64,000 bases of DNA from Chryseobacterium vrystaatense (GCF_000737765.1 NZ_JPRI01000001.1:558001-622000), one strand, 5' to 3'. Positions 1 to 9,048 are shown, counted from the first letter of the stretch. Translations and numbers: made by a program. Notes: generated by a model not told the origin, from the letters alone.

Positions 1-1
1 T

Positions 2-478
2 CCTATTCCGGGAATTCAGTTCAAAGATATTTCACCTATTTTTCTTAACCCGAAGCTTTATGAAGAAGTTATCGCAGATCTCACCGCTTTCAGTAAGGGT
101 AAAGTAGATGCCGTTTGCGGAATAGAAAGCCGAGGTTATCTATTCGGAATCGCCATTGCAGTAGCATTGGAAGTTCCATTCATTCTGATTCGTAAAAAGG
201 GGAAACTTCCTCCACCGATCATTTCAGAAAAGTATGATCTTGAATATGGAAGCGCAGAAATAGAAACGCGCGAAGGGCACATTAAAAAAGGACAGAGAAT
301 TCTTATCCACGATGACCTTCTCGCAACCGGAGGAACGACAGAGGCCGCTGCTAAGCTTGTAGAAAAGCAGGGAGCCACAGTTTCCCAGTTCAGCTTTCTG
401 ATCGGTCTAAAAGATCTTAAGGGCGAAGAAAAACTGAAGAAATTCGGGGCGGACGTATACAGCATCCTCGAATACTAA
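2..478 (+). CDS. apt: Adenine phosphoribosyltransferase (5' end outside window)
   Basis: Converts adenine plus PRPP to AMP in cytosolic purine salvage. The frame is open from base 2, so the gene begins before the window; about 158 residues are visible. They start with PIPGIQFKDISP, the usual N-terminal part of Apt, then GIESRGYLFG and the PRPP-binding loop ILIHDDLLATGGT near the expected position. Only roughly 15-20 residues should be missing. No other gene is visibly coupled to it downstream; the next gene has its own promoter. Family assignment is firm because both signature motifs are intact. Confidence 0.95.
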   Translation, partial: PIPGIQFKDISPIFLNPKLYEEVIADLTAFSKGKVDAVCGIESRGYLFGIAIAVALEVPFILIRKKGKLPPPIISEKYDLEYGSAEIETREGHIKKGQRILIHDDLLATGGTTEAAAKLVEKQGATVSQFSFLIGLKDLKGEEKLKKFGADVYSILEY

Positions 479-658
479 GTTTTTTGAAACAAAAAGAGAA
501 GCGTTTTCTGAGCTACTTTGCAAATATTTGCTTGATTTCGAACTCACAAAACGATAAAAAAAATGCTATTACAGATATCACGCTGAACGAAATCGAAGCG
601 TTTTTACGAATAACATTTGGCAATTCATAACATTTTCACAATAATACTTCAAAGTATT

Positions 659-688
659 TTGTAAATCATTCAGAAACAATTAAATTTG
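659..688 (+). promoter_or_regulatory. Bacteroidota-type promoter for the TPR gene and ribH
   Basis: TTG at 659-661, a 19-base spacer, then TAAATTTG at 681-688, a perfect TAnnTTTG -7 element at the preferred spacing. The expected transcription start is a few bases later, leaving a leader of about 15 nt before the ATG at 710. Confidence 0.8.
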
Positions 689-709
689 CATTTCAATTTT
701 TAAGAATTT

Positions 710-1417
710 ATGGCAAAATTGGGAAAGAATGCTCAAAATGAGCAAGAAGGTAAAGAAACGGTTGAGTTCTTTAAAGACCTTGACAGAGAGGCTTTAAACA
801 CCGAAAGATTTCTTGAGAAATATTCAAAACAATTGGGTATTGTATTCGGGGTATTGGTTTTAGGCGTTTTAGGGTTCTTTGGATACAAACAGTTTATAGA
901 GGCACCTAAAAATGTTGAAGCTGTAAAAAGTTTCCTTTCTGCTCAAAAAAAGCAGACTGAAGGAAAAGATAAAGAAGCATTAGGCGGAAAATCTGCAGCA
1001 AATCCAGGTTTTTCAGGAACATATAACGAATATTCCAACACGAAGATTGGTAAACTTTCTGCTTACAATGCGGGTTTACTGAAGTTCAAAGAAGGAAAAT
1101 TCCAGGAAGCTTATGATCTTTTAGACAAATTTTCATCTGACAACAAAACATTGGTAGCAATGAAATTCGGTGCTATGGCAGATGCAAAATCAGGTCTTAA
1201 CAAAAATGACGAAGCTCTGTCTCTATTAGACAAAGCAACAACTGCTTCCGATGATCCTTACACAATTTACTACTTCACAAGAAAAGCAGGTATTGTAGCA
1301 TTAGGATTAAAGAAAAATGCAGAAGCTAAGAAATACTTCTCTGCAATTGACGAGAAATATCAGGACTACGATAACGGAATGTCTGATTCTTATATTGAAA
1401 TGACTAAATATTTTTAA
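710..1417 (+). CDS. Single-span membrane protein with tetratricopeptide repeats
   Basis: 235 residues. A charged cytoplasmic N-terminus (about residues 1-40) is followed by one membrane segment at about 43-61 (IVFGVLVLGVLGFFGYKQF). The rest, from about 110, holds TPR-like helical pairs such as GLLKFKEGKFQEAYDLLDKF and NKNDEALSLLDKA. The layout resembles the YfgM/PpiD-partner type of periplasmic TPR protein, but I infer only a scaffold or chaperone-like role. It lies 3 bases before ribH and shares its promoter, an arrangement that suggests co-transcription rather than a role in riboflavin synthesis. Confidence 0.85.
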   Translation: MAKLGKNAQNEQEGKETVEFFKDLDREALNTERFLEKYSKQLGIVFGVLVLGVLGFFGYKQFIEAPKNVEAVKSFLSAQKKQTEGKDKEALGGKSAANPGFSGTYNEYSNTKIGKLSAYNAGLLKFKEGKFQEAYDLLDKFSSDNKTLVAMKFGAMADAKSGLNKNDEALSLLDKATTASDDPYTIYYFTRKAGIVALGLKKNAEAKKYFSAIDEKYQDYDNGMSDSYIEMTKYF

Positions 1418-1420
1418 AAA

Positions 1421-1939
1421 ATGGCAACAGTTAATCTTTCCGATTACAAGCCACTTCATATAACAAATGCCGAAGATTTTTCTATCGGCATTGTTTTTTC
1501 TGAGTGGAATGAATTTGTAACTTACAATCTTCGTGATGCAGCCCTGGAAATCCTTGAAAAGGAGGGCGTAAAACCAGAAAACATCAGACTATTCCCGGTT
1601 CCGGGTGCTTTTGAGCTTAACTATGCAAGTATGCAGCTTTGCAAAGAAAGAAAATACGATGCTGTGATTGCTATCGGATGCGTAATCCGTGGTGAGACCC
1701 CTCATTTCGATTTTGTATGCTCAGCAGTAGCACAGGGAATCAAAGACTGTAATGTCTTAACAGATACTCCTACTATTTTCTGTGTTTTGACAGATGACAC
1801 AAAAGAACAGTCCATTGCAAGAAGCGGTGGTGATTTAGGAAATAAAGGTGTAGAGGCAGCGGTTACCGCTTTGAGAATGATCGATTTCAAAAAAAATCTT
1901 TCCAACAAAAAAGGAAACATCGGTTTCGGACATTCTTAA
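1421..1939 (+). CDS. ribH: 6,7-dimethyl-8-ribityllumazine synthase
   Basis: Condenses 5-amino-6-ribitylamino-uracil with 3,4-dihydroxybutanone 4-phosphate to give lumazine, the penultimate step of riboflavin synthesis, in an icosahedral or pentameric cytosolic assembly. Visible family motifs: FSEWNEFVT near the N-terminus, PVPGAFELNYA, and IAIGCVIRGETPHFDFVCSA, which carries the catalytic His of the GETxHF motif. 172 residues, slightly longer than typical. It directly follows the TPR gene and is closed by a terminator. Confidence 0.97.
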   Translation: MATVNLSDYKPLHITNAEDFSIGIVFSEWNEFVTYNLRDAALEILEKEGVKPENIRLFPVPGAFELNYASMQLCKERKYDAVIAIGCVIRGETPHFDFVCSAVAQGIKDCNVLTDTPTIFCVLTDDTKEQSIARSGGDLGNKGVEAAVTALRMIDFKKNLSNKKGNIGFGHS

Positions 1940-1964
1940 TTCTTAATACATCTTAACAACACAC

Positions 1965-1992
1965 AGGACTATTTTTCAATAGTCCTTTTTTT
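1965..1992 (+). terminator. Terminator after ribH
   Basis: AGGACTATT (1965-1973) pairs perfectly with AATAGTCCT (1978-1986) around a 4-base loop and is followed by a run of T. Confidence 0.85.
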
Positions 1993-2131
1993 AGTGATAA
2001 TCAGATTCCTCTATCCTTTTTCGAGAGATTTCTTAAATTACATAATACGTTAATTCTTCACTAATAATTCAAAAAAACTATAAGAGATATCATGTTTTTA
2101 TTTTTTTTCACTAAAAGTTATATACAAAAAC

Positions 2132-2139
2132 TATCTTTG
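2132..2139 (+). promoter_or_regulatory. -7 promoter element of the sulfatase gene
   Basis: TATCTTTG matches TAnnTTTG exactly. No clear TTG is seen about 20 bases upstream, where the sequence is a T-tract. Its last base is the G of a GTG that would otherwise extend the downstream reading frame, so that GTG cannot be the start if this promoter is used. Confidence 0.6.
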
Positions 2140-2165
2140 TGGGAATTAATCTATACTTAATATAC

Positions 2166-4244
2166 ATGTTTCCAAGCAAAATAAAACCATTCTTGTATTT
2201 AGGGATCTTTTATCTTATTATTTCACTGATCGTTCGGACCGTATTCTTTTTTCATCCCATTACTACGGCCAGTTTCGGTTTTTTTGAAGTCTTAAAAGTT
2301 CTGTCTATCGGATTGCTGAATGATATTTTTGTTTTCACTCTGGCCAGTACCATTTTGGCAGTTTACTTTCTATTCCTGTCGGATTCCAAATACAAAAAGC
2401 CATACGGATATATCATTTTTGGAGCTCTTGTGCTCTTTTTTCTATACATCCTGCTTATTCCCAATAATATTTTCAACCAGTATGGGGGATCTATATCAGA
2501 AGTGGCTTTAACTTTCGTTGGAATCAAGACTCTTTTCTTTGGTCTGATGCTTTTTATTCCATCAAAGAGGATCAAAATCAGGAATGTATTATATTTCATC
2601 ACCTTACTGCTCTATGTTCTTCTGATTATCTTTAATGCAGTCAGTGAATATTTCTTTTATAATGAGTTTGGGGTACGTTACAATTTTATTGCAGTCGATT
2701 ATCTGATATATACCAACGAGGTTATTGGAAACATCATGGAAAGTTATCCTGTTGTTCCTTTGTTTTCGGCTATTCTTATAATTACTTTAGCGGTAACATG
2801 GTTTATTTATAAGAAAACCAAAGACGAACTTTTAGAACTTCCGAATTTTAAACAGAAAATGATCCTTGTAGGTACTTTTGCAGTGATGGCAGGCATCAGT
2901 ATTTTCGGTATATCTTCATTAATGCAGATCAGGTCTGACAATGTTTTTGCAGACGAGATCGAAGACAACGGACTTCCAAAATTCTACTGGGCCTTTACCC
3001 ACAACGAATTGGACTATTTCCAATTTTATCCGCAAATCGGCCAGCAGGATGCTGAAAAGAACTTTTTAAGCCAGTATTCCGAACCTTCATTATCAAGAAA
3101 TATAACTTCAGAACAGCCTGAACTTAAGAAAAATGTTGTTTTAATCTCCATTGAGAGCCTATCTGCTGACTTTATGGAACATTATGGGGGCACCAAAAAG
3201 ATCACTCCTTTCCTGGATAGCCTGGCAGACCGCTCCATGATGTTTACCAACCTGTATGCGACTGGAAACAGAACCGTAAGAGGACTTGAGGCACTAACAT
3301 TATGTATTCCTCCTACTGCCGGAGAAAGCGTTATCAAAAGAGACGACAACAAAAATAAATTCACAACTGGCAGCGTATTCAAATCTAAAGGATATGATGT
3401 AAAATTCCTCTATGGGGGCTACAGTTATTTCGATAATATGCAGGACTTTTTCGCAGGAAACGGTTATGGTATTGTCGACAGAAATAATTTTAAACCGGAA
3501 GAAATCACCTTTGCCAATGTTTGGGGAGTTGCTGATGAAGATATGGCTAAAAAAGCAATACAGACCATGAACGCTGAAGCCAAATCCGGAAAACCATTTT
3601 TTAACCACTGGATGACGGTTTCCAACCACAGACCTTTTACCTATCCTGACGGAAGAATTGATATCCCCGGAACAGCAAAATCTCGTGACGGAGGTGTAAA
3701 ATACACCGATTATTCACTTAAGATGTTCTTTGAAATGGCTAAAAAGCAGGATTGGTATAAAAACACAGTGTTTGTGATTATTGCTGATCACTGTGCTTCC
3801 AGCGCCGGAAAAACAGAACTTCCGATGGACAAATACAGAATTCCCGCTTTGATTTTCTCAGAAGGGTTTATTCAGCCTCAAAAGTTTGACAAGCTGATGT
3901 CGCAGATCGATATAATGCCAACCCTTTTTGGGCTGTTGAATTTCAATTATCAATCTAAATTTCTTGGTCAGGATGTATTTACAAAAGAATTCCAGCCAAA
4001 AGCCTATATCGCCACTTACCAGGATCTTGGTTTGGTAAAAGACGGACGTTTAACAATCATTTCACCTGTTAAAAAAGTGAAACAATATTCTTTACAGCTG
4101 GAATCCAGCAGTCTCGCTCCTGAATTCAAACTGTATTATGATGAGAAACTAATGAAAGATCCGGAGCAGAAACTTGTCAATGACGCTGTATCTGCTTACC
4201 AATCTACTTCATTCTGGCTTAAAGAAAAGAAACTTAACCGATAA
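2166..4244 (+). CDS. LTA synthase family sulfatase / phosphoglycerol transferase-like membrane protein
   Basis: About 692 residues. The N-terminal third has five or so hydrophobic segments (for example PFLYLGIFYLIISLIVRTVFF and ILAVYFLFL); the remainder is an extracytoplasmic alkaline-phosphatase-fold sulfatase domain with VVLISIESLSADFMEHYGG (metal site Glu; the following GNRTVRGLEAL carries the usual catalytic Thr), HWMTVSNHRPF and VIIADHCAS. In Firmicutes this family polymerises glycerol phosphate from phosphatidylglycerol; Gram-negative members act on envelope glycans or lipids, so the substrate here is unknown. I chose ATG 2166 rather than GTG 2139 because GTG 2139 sits in the promoter. 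The 3' end overlaps the convergent gene by 11 bases. Confidence 0.88.
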   Translation: MFPSKIKPFLYLGIFYLIISLIVRTVFFFHPITTASFGFFEVLKVLSIGLLNDIFVFTLASTILAVYFLFLSDSKYKKPYGYIIFGALVLFFLYILLIPNNIFNQYGGSISEVALTFVGIKTLFFGLMLFIPSKRIKIRNVLYFITLLLYVLLIIFNAVSEYFFYNEFGVRYNFIAVDYLIYTNEVIGNIMESYPVVPLFSAILIITLAVTWFIYKKTKDELLELPNFKQKMILVGTFAVMAGISIFGISSLMQIRSDNVFADEIEDNGLPKFYWAFTHNELDYFQFYPQIGQQDAEKNFLSQYSEPSLSRNITSEQPELKKNVVLISIESLSADFMEHYGGTKKITPFLDSLADRSMMFTNLYATGNRTVRGLEALTLCIPPTAGESVIKRDDNKNKFTTGSVFKSKGYDVKFLYGGYSYFDNMQDFFAGNGYGIVDRNNFKPEEITFANVWGVADEDMAKKAIQTMNAEAKSGKPFFNHWMTVSNHRPFTYPDGRIDIPGTAKSRDGGVKYTDYSLKMFFEMAKKQDWYKNTVFVIIADHCASSAGKTELPMDKYRIPALIFSEGFIQPQKFDKLMSQIDIMPTLFGLLNFNYQSKFLGQDVFTKEFQPKAYIATYQDLGLVKDGRLTIISPVKKVKQYSLQLESSSLAPEFKLYYDEKLMKDPEQKLVNDAVSAYQSTSFWLKEKKLNR

Positions 4245-5361
4245 GGTGAGGAACAAAACGGCTCTGGTTATTGGTGATCAGATGAACACTTTCTCTGATC
4301 CCAATGCCCGCAGGCTCCTGCCCTATTACCCAGCTTCCAATAACAGGATAGTTCCCTGCAAAATTAGGCAGGTCAAATAACTGCTGATAAATAAAACCTT
4401 CTTTACCATACACGCCATCATTCTGCTCAACAGGAATATTATTTTTGTGCAGAATCACATTAGCTCCTTCTCTTGAATAAATGGGCTTTTTAGCAAAATC
4501 TTTCAGATGCTTCGGTTCAAAATAAGACTCCAACAGATAGGGATGATTGGGATACATTTCCCAAAGAACCGGAAGGATAGCTTTGGATGAAAGTAAAATT
4601 TTCCATGCTGGCTCAATCCATTGGGATCTGAAACCGTTTTTAACGAGTTTTTCGCCAAAACCGTCCGCAAGAATCCATTCATAAGGATAAAGCTTGAAAA
4701 TATATTCCATCACCGAACGGTCGCCAGCCACAAATTCTGAAATATCTTCTGCCCATCCAATATCCTGAACCGGAATAAACTCAGTATCGAAACCAGCCTG
4801 TGAAGCACAGTCACGCATATATTCTACATTGGTAACATCTTCAATATTGGTAAGTGATGCAAAGTAAATATGATGCGGATTCATATAATTTTTCAGATGC
4901 TTCCAGTACGCAATCAGCTTCTCATGAATAGAATTAAACTGATCTTTATATGGAAATTGCTCCTGCAGCCAATACCACTGTATGACCGAACCTTCATATA
5001 ACGAAGTCGGCGTATCAGCATTGAACTCCAGTAATTTCAAATTCTTCCCGTCAAAACCAAAATCAAATCTTCCATAAATGGAGGGATGATCCTCTTCCCA
5101 GCTTGCAATAATATAGCTCCTGAACCATTCAGGAATATTGAATTTTTCCCAAAGATTTTTTTCAATAATATAATCTACAGCTTCCAGACACATTTGCCAG
5201 AGCTCAGCCGTTGCACTTTCGATGGTATTAATTTCTTCTCCGGTAAACTGATAGTAATGACTTTCATCCCAATAAAGTCCTTCCAGCGAATGATATCCGA
5301 ACCCTAGATTTTCAAGTTTATGCTGCCAGTTTCTTCTAAACTGTGATTGAATTCTCTCCAT
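4234..5361 (-). CDS. Glutathionylspermidine synthase family ATP-grasp protein (YgiC-like)
   Basis: 375 residues. Family-typical sequence includes FRSYIIASWEEDHPSIYGRFDF, LLEFNADTPTSLYE near residue 130, the ATP-grasp segments KPIYSREGANV and EGFIYQQL, and a C-terminal end VIGSWVIGQEPAGIGIRE. True glutathionylspermidine synthetase joins glutathione and spermidine, but short members lacking the amidase domain, like YgiC and YjfC, have no established substrate. It is last in a three-gene unit behind two small lipoproteins (spacing 3 bases), an arrangement reminiscent of ygiB-ygiC in enterobacteria. An acyl-ligase acting on a peptide or amine is the safest reading. Confidence 0.88.
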   Translation of the reverse strand: MERIQSQFRRNWQHKLENLGFGYHSLEGLYWDESHYYQFTGEEINTIESATAELWQMCLEAVDYIIEKNLWEKFNIPEWFRSYIIASWEEDHPSIYGRFDFGFDGKNLKLLEFNADTPTSLYEGSVIQWYWLQEQFPYKDQFNSIHEKLIAYWKHLKNYMNPHHIYFASLTNIEDVTNVEYMRDCASQAGFDTEFIPVQDIGWAEDISEFVAGDRSVMEYIFKLYPYEWILADGFGEKLVKNGFRSQWIEPAWKILLSSKAILPVLWEMYPNHPYLLESYFEPKHLKDFAKKPIYSREGANVILHKNNIPVEQNDGVYGKEGFIYQQLFDLPNFAGNYPVIGSWVIGQEPAGIGIRESVHLITNNQSRFVPHLIG

Positions 5362-5364
5362 AAC

Positions 5365-5691
5365 TTATGATGATGCACTGAAACCACTTTTCCCTAATTG
5401 GCCTCTTACTACATTTCCTTTGTAATTATTTCTTCCGATATTGGATTTATTGCTAATTGCATCACTGTAGTAACCCGCCTTCTGATAGGACCCATAGCTG
5501 TAAGCTCCATACGGTCTGAATGCATGATACAGAAGAATTCCTGCCATAAAACCGTGTGTTCTTGTATAAGAGGCTGTCGTATCAGATCTCATATATACTT
5601 TCTTCTCTCCGCTATTTTTTGGTTTTTCCTGAGAACAGGCCGCTAATATACCTGTCACAAAAAGCAATTTTATAGAACTCGACTTTTTCAT
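5365..5691 (-). CDS. Small lipoprotein, YgiB-like in context
   Basis: 108 residues. It starts with a lipoprotein signal MKKSSSIKLLFVTGILAAC, Cys at 19. The mature part is rich in Ser, Tyr and Gly (AYSYGSYQKAGYYSD) and ends VVRGQLGKSGFSASS, similar in flavour to the RGGFG end of YgiB/UPF0323-type lipoproteins that also precede an ATP-grasp gene of the YgiC kind. That resemblance is by composition, position and a short motif only. The start overlaps the stop of the preceding lipoprotein gene by one base (TAATG), and the ATP-grasp gene begins 3 bases after it, so the three are probably translated together. Confidence 0.75.
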   Translation of the reverse strand: MKKSSSIKLLFVTGILAACSQEKPKNSGEKKVYMRSDTTASYTRTHGFMAGILLYHAFRPYGAYSYGSYQKAGYYSDAISNKSNIGRNNYKGNVVRGQLGKSGFSASS

Positions 5692-6011
5692 TATTGCACC
5701 GTTATAAAAAATTCGTAGTCTTTTTTCGTTTTGGCAATATGGCTGGAACCGTCACTGTCTTCTCCTCCTACAAGAGTATCTCCAAGACTAGGAATAGTAT
5801 CTTTTTTTATAATTTCTTTAAAAAGCGTCTTATTCTTCCATATTTTATGCTTAGTGATGAGAACATCGGCGGTATCCAAATGTTCAACAGAAAGTTCTGT
5901 TTCAATAGAACCACTCTTGTCAACACTGTTCACTTCATCTTCTTTCTCTTTTTTACATGCTGTAAATGCCATTATTCCAATTGATAACAGGCAAAGTTTA
6001 ATTTTTTTCAC
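5691..6011 (-). CDS. Small lipoprotein of unknown function
   Basis: 106 residues with signal MKKIKLCLLSIGIMAFTACKK; the Cys at about residue 19 is followed by charged KKEKEDE, as in exported Bacteroidota lipoproteins. The rest (for example SIETELSVEHLDTADVLITKHKIW) is not recognised. It is first in the unit with the YgiB-like lipoprotein and the ATP-grasp ligase, and a promoter-like CAAAAATA lies 19 bases upstream. Confidence 0.75.
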   Translation of the reverse strand: MKKIKLCLLSIGIMAFTACKKEKEDEVNSVDKSGSIETELSVEHLDTADVLITKHKIWKNKTLFKEIIKKDTIPSLGDTLVGGEDSDGSSHIAKTKKDYEFFITVQ

Positions 6012-6029
6012 GAAGGCTGTAATTTTTCA

Positions 6030-6037
6030 CAAAAATA
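6030..6037 (-). promoter_or_regulatory. -7 element for the lipoprotein/ATP-grasp operon
   Basis: Read on the minus strand this is TATTTTTG, a perfect TAnnTTTG, 18 bases from the ATG of the first gene. No clear TTG partner is seen at 17-23 bases. Confidence 0.55.
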
Positions 6038-6120
6038 GTAATTTACTAATGATATTATTTTAAATCATCCGTTTTATAAAAAATATGCTCACATAAAAAT
6101 CACTACATAATGATATTTTT

Positions 6121-6128
6121 TATATTTG
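6121..6128 (+). promoter_or_regulatory. -7 element before the 6180 gene
   Basis: TATATTTG matches TAnnTTTG. The TTG at 6126, the first possible start of the downstream frame, lies inside this element, which argues for a later start codon. Confidence 0.55.
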
Positions 6129-6179
6129 AAAAAAATAATGCTTTTACCATTCAGCGTTTCTCATGAAAGACCTAAAAAA

Positions 6180-7052
6180 ATGAAATATTCATATTTAAGT
6201 AAAACGATTTTTCCTTTTCTCTTATTTTCTTTTGCAATCCTATCTGCTCAAAAGATCATCATTATCAATAATGCCGGTGAATCTATCAATGTAAAATCCG
6301 GCAAAAAAGAAATAACCATAAACGGCAATGATAAAAAAGAGTTTTCAGAGACAAAAAGGATTTCGATCAGTGGTCCGAAAGATCTGAACAGATTTATAAA
6401 TATATTTCTTGAACCATCAGATCAATTGGTGATAGCTGTAGAAAAGAATACTACAATTCATTACTCCGGAGATCAGGCATCCCTTCATCAATACATCAAT
6501 GAACAACTCAATATCGACACTTTTGGAAGTATAAACCTCTATGAAAATGCGGGAAATAATAAAAAAGCAGGGGAACTAAAAAATATTTCAGAATTACTGC
6601 TTGTCAATATTATGAAAAAAGCCAATCTGAGGAATATTCTTATTACTCAGAACGATAAAGATTCAACTAAAAGACTAAAAAATCATATTAAATATAGCTG
6701 GCTTAATACCCTGTTTCCTTCAATTGGCAGAGCAGATATGGATTTCAGAAAAGAAGTTATAAATTATTATTTCAAGAAATATATCGAACCAGATATTGAA
6801 AAATACAGTTGTGGTAATTCTCTGCAATATAATGTGCTTGAAATTTTAGCCAAAAACAAAGATATATTACAAGCTAAGCTTCCAGTGTATCCTATTGTTG
6901 AACATACGGACGCTGATAACATCAATCAGTATCTTCCCCAAAATTGTCAAAAGCAATACTTCCGTAATAAATACAACTATCTTGAGCATATCAATGGTCA
7001 CAGCAAAGCGTATTATAAAAAGGTTCTAAAAGAAAAATTCAATGATGAATAA
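6180..7052 (+). CDS. Secreted protein of unknown function
   Basis: 290 residues from ATG 6180, with a clear signal peptide MKYSYLSKTIFPFLLFSFAILSAQ. Upstream in-frame starts at 6126 (TTG) and 6138 exist, but the first lies in the promoter and only the 6180 start gives a clean signal sequence. The mature protein is Lys/Asn-rich (SINVKSGKKEITINGN, VEKNTTIHYSG) and has only one visible Cys pair (SCGNS, PQNCQKQ). No family is recognised. It stands alone between divergent lipoprotein genes and a metallopeptidase. Confidence 0.75.
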   Translation: MKYSYLSKTIFPFLLFSFAILSAQKIIIINNAGESINVKSGKKEITINGNDKKEFSETKRISISGPKDLNRFINIFLEPSDQLVIAVEKNTTIHYSGDQASLHQYINEQLNIDTFGSINLYENAGNNKKAGELKNISELLLVNIMKKANLRNILITQNDKDSTKRLKNHIKYSWLNTLFPSIGRADMDFRKEVINYYFKKYIEPDIEKYSCGNSLQYNVLEILAKNKDILQAKLPVYPIVEHTDADNINQYLPQNCQKQYFRNKYNYLEHINGHSKAYYKKVLKEKFNDE

Positions 7053-7259
7053 ATCAAATCTTAATGTATAAATTTTAGAAAGTTATCAGACATTCACTTT
7101 ACTTATAAAACCCATGGTGCAGACAGCAGACAGGTCAATGCAAATGGGGAAAGCATCATTAAAAAATAATAACTGTCCGGATAAAGACATTCATGTTGTA
7201 AGATTTTATCTGTTGTAACATTTAAATTTATAAATTTACGATACAAAAATGATATTCTT

Positions 7260-8117
7260 ATGAAATGGACAGACGACAGAGGCGGAAACGTTGACGACCG
7301 CCGTGGTTCTGGTGGCAGCGGAGGCATGGTTGTAGGAGGTGGACTCGGAACTTTGATTATTGCTGCAATTATTTTCTTTTTAGGAGGCGATCCTTCGGGC
7401 ATTCTGAGCTCGGGCAGTGTGCAATCTTCCGGAAGCGGACAACAACGGGAACTTACTGCCGAAGATAAGCAAATTGGACAAATGGTAGACATGATGGGCA
7501 AATGGAACATCCTTACCTGGGACCAGATCTTTAAAGAAAACGGCATGACATACCGTGAACCGCAAATTGTTCTTTTTGAAGATACAACGCACTCCGATTG
7601 CGGAACTGCTCAGTCTGCTATGGGACCATTCTATTGTCCTGCAGACCAGAAAGTATATATGGACATGAGATTTTTCAATGAATTGCAAGAGAAGTTCGGA
7701 GCTAAGGTAACAGAATTTACGGTCGCTTATGTTCTGGCACATGAAGTTGGCCATCACGTACAAACCCTTCTTGGAACAACACAAAAAGTAGATCAGCTAA
7801 GAAGAAGCGGAAGGTATTCTGAAGCAGAAATGAACAGAGTTTCTGTGGCAACTGAACTTCAGGCAGATTTTTATGCGGGAGTATGGGCAAAAAGAACCAA
7901 CGATACAAAAGGTATTCTTGAGCCCGGGGATATAGAAGCTGCGATAGATGCAGCTCAGGCTGTTGGTGATGACAATATTCAGAAAAGATCTCAAGGCTAC
8001 GTCAATCAGGAAAGCTTTACCCATGGATCTTCGGCTCAACGTAAAGAATGGTTTATGAAAGGCTACAATACAGGAGATATTAAGCAGGGAGATACTTTCA
8101 ACCAGCTATTGAAATAA
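7260..8117 (+). CDS. Neutral zinc metallopeptidase, YpfJ family
   Basis: 285 residues. Polar, Gly-rich N-terminus (MKWTDDRGGNVDDRRGSGG), one membrane segment at about 26-42 (LGTLIIAAIIFFLGG), then the peptidase domain with CGTAQSAMGPFYCPADQKVYMD and the zinc motif AHEVGHHVQ near residue 162; the third ligand is probably in ELQADFYAGVWA. The whole layout matches the YpfJ/KPN_02809 family, whose physiological substrate is not known. Single gene closed by a bidirectional terminator. Start ATG 7260 gives the family's standard N-terminus. Confidence 0.93.
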   Translation: MKWTDDRGGNVDDRRGSGGSGGMVVGGGLGTLIIAAIIFFLGGDPSGILSSGSVQSSGSGQQRELTAEDKQIGQMVDMMGKWNILTWDQIFKENGMTYREPQIVLFEDTTHSDCGTAQSAMGPFYCPADQKVYMDMRFFNELQEKFGAKVTEFTVAYVLAHEVGHHVQTLLGTTQKVDQLRRSGRYSEAEMNRVSVATELQADFYAGVWAKRTNDTKGILEPGDIEAAIDAAQAVGDDNIQKRSQGYVNQESFTHGSSAQRKEWFMKGYNTGDIKQGDTFNQLLK

Positions 8118-8137
8118 TACTTTTAAATGTAATTAAA

Positions 8138-8170
8138 AACCCCTGAAGAAATTTCTTCAGGGGTTATTTT
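8138..8170. terminator. Bidirectional terminator between convergent genes
   Basis: A perfect 28-base palindrome (8138-8165) built on AACCCCTGAAGAAA, with A-rich sequence on its left and T-rich on its right, so it can end transcripts of both the metallopeptidase and the GLPGLI gene. Confidence 0.88.
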
Positions 8171-9010
8171 TTATTCCAGTTCTATTGGATTACTATTTCT
8201 TTTGGCTTCATCTTTTGCTCTTTCTTCCATTCTTTTTCTCATATCTGCAGGATTCTGATTTCCTCCTCGTCCTCCACCAGCCGGTCTGGGAGGCGCAGGA
8301 AATCCACCACCGCTCTGCATAAATGACATAGGATCGCTTTTATACTTTGCCTGTTGCTTCAGATAATCCGTCCTTTTTACTTTTACAGTATTTCCAAACT
8401 GATTCTGAGCAGGGATTTCTGCAATTTTGTAATTTTTCATAAGGTCAAAAGAATATTCTCCTTTATCATCTTCTACTTTAACGATCAGCCCGGGAAGTCC
8501 TCCGAATTTATACGGTCCGTCCTGATAAGGCAGATCGGTCGTAAACCAGGCTGTCCATTTCCGCCCGGCAAAATCGCTGGTTGCTTTCTGAACTTTATAT
8601 TCTCCTATCTTCGTCGTTTCAGAAGACATCTTCCAGTTCAAAGGGCGGTCTTCGTCATACACATAAATGTCTCTTCCTATTCTGTCTTTATAAGATATTT
8701 TCTGGCTGGACTTGTCTTTTTCGATAGAATAATTGATATTGCTCCTAAAACTTTCGAGCTGCTCTCTATTAATTGAGCCTCTTCCTCCTCCACCCTGAAA
8801 TGCTTTCTGCAAGGTAGAATCTCTTTTGTATCTGTTTTCAGAATAAAAAAGTGATTTTTCTGCGGAAATATCCAAATATGCATTTTCAGTTTTAATATCG
8901 CTTTTATTTTCCGCGTCAGGTTTCATCGTTACCTGATAAACAAACCTATTGTATTGTGCAGAAATATGCTGGATAAACAGCATTAGAGCAATGATGCTTA
9001 ATTTTTTCAT
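8171..9010 (-). CDS. GLPGLI family secreted protein
   Basis: 279 residues with signal peptide MKKLSIIALMLFIQHISAQ. It contains the naming motif in YKFGGLPGLIVKVED at about residues 165-180, preceded by AWFTTDLPYQDGP. Members are frequent in Flavobacteriia and are of unknown function, probably envelope or T9SS-related. The C-terminus is unusual in being rich in Gly, Pro and Arg (QSGGGFPAPPRPAGGGRGG) and ends NSNPIELE, typical of the family end. A -7 element lies 39 bases upstream. Confidence 0.9.
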   Translation of the reverse strand: MKKLSIIALMLFIQHISAQYNRFVYQVTMKPDAENKSDIKTENAYLDISAEKSLFYSENRYKRDSTLQKAFQGGGGRGSINREQLESFRSNINYSIEKDKSSQKISYKDRIGRDIYVYDEDRPLNWKMSSETTKIGEYKVQKATSDFAGRKWTAWFTTDLPYQDGPYKFGGLPGLIVKVEDDKGEYSFDLMKNYKIAEIPAQNQFGNTVKVKRTDYLKQQAKYKSDPMSFMQSGGGFPAPPRPAGGGRGGNQNPADMRKRMEERAKDEAKRNSNPIELE

Positions 9011-9048
9011 TGTAGAATAAATTTATTGTTTGGATTTCAAAAGGTTAA

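Noticed and set aside
2139-2165. GTG at 2139 as start of the sulfatase gene
   Set aside because: It lies on the last base of a TATCTTTG promoter element; ATG 2166 gives a normal membrane start.
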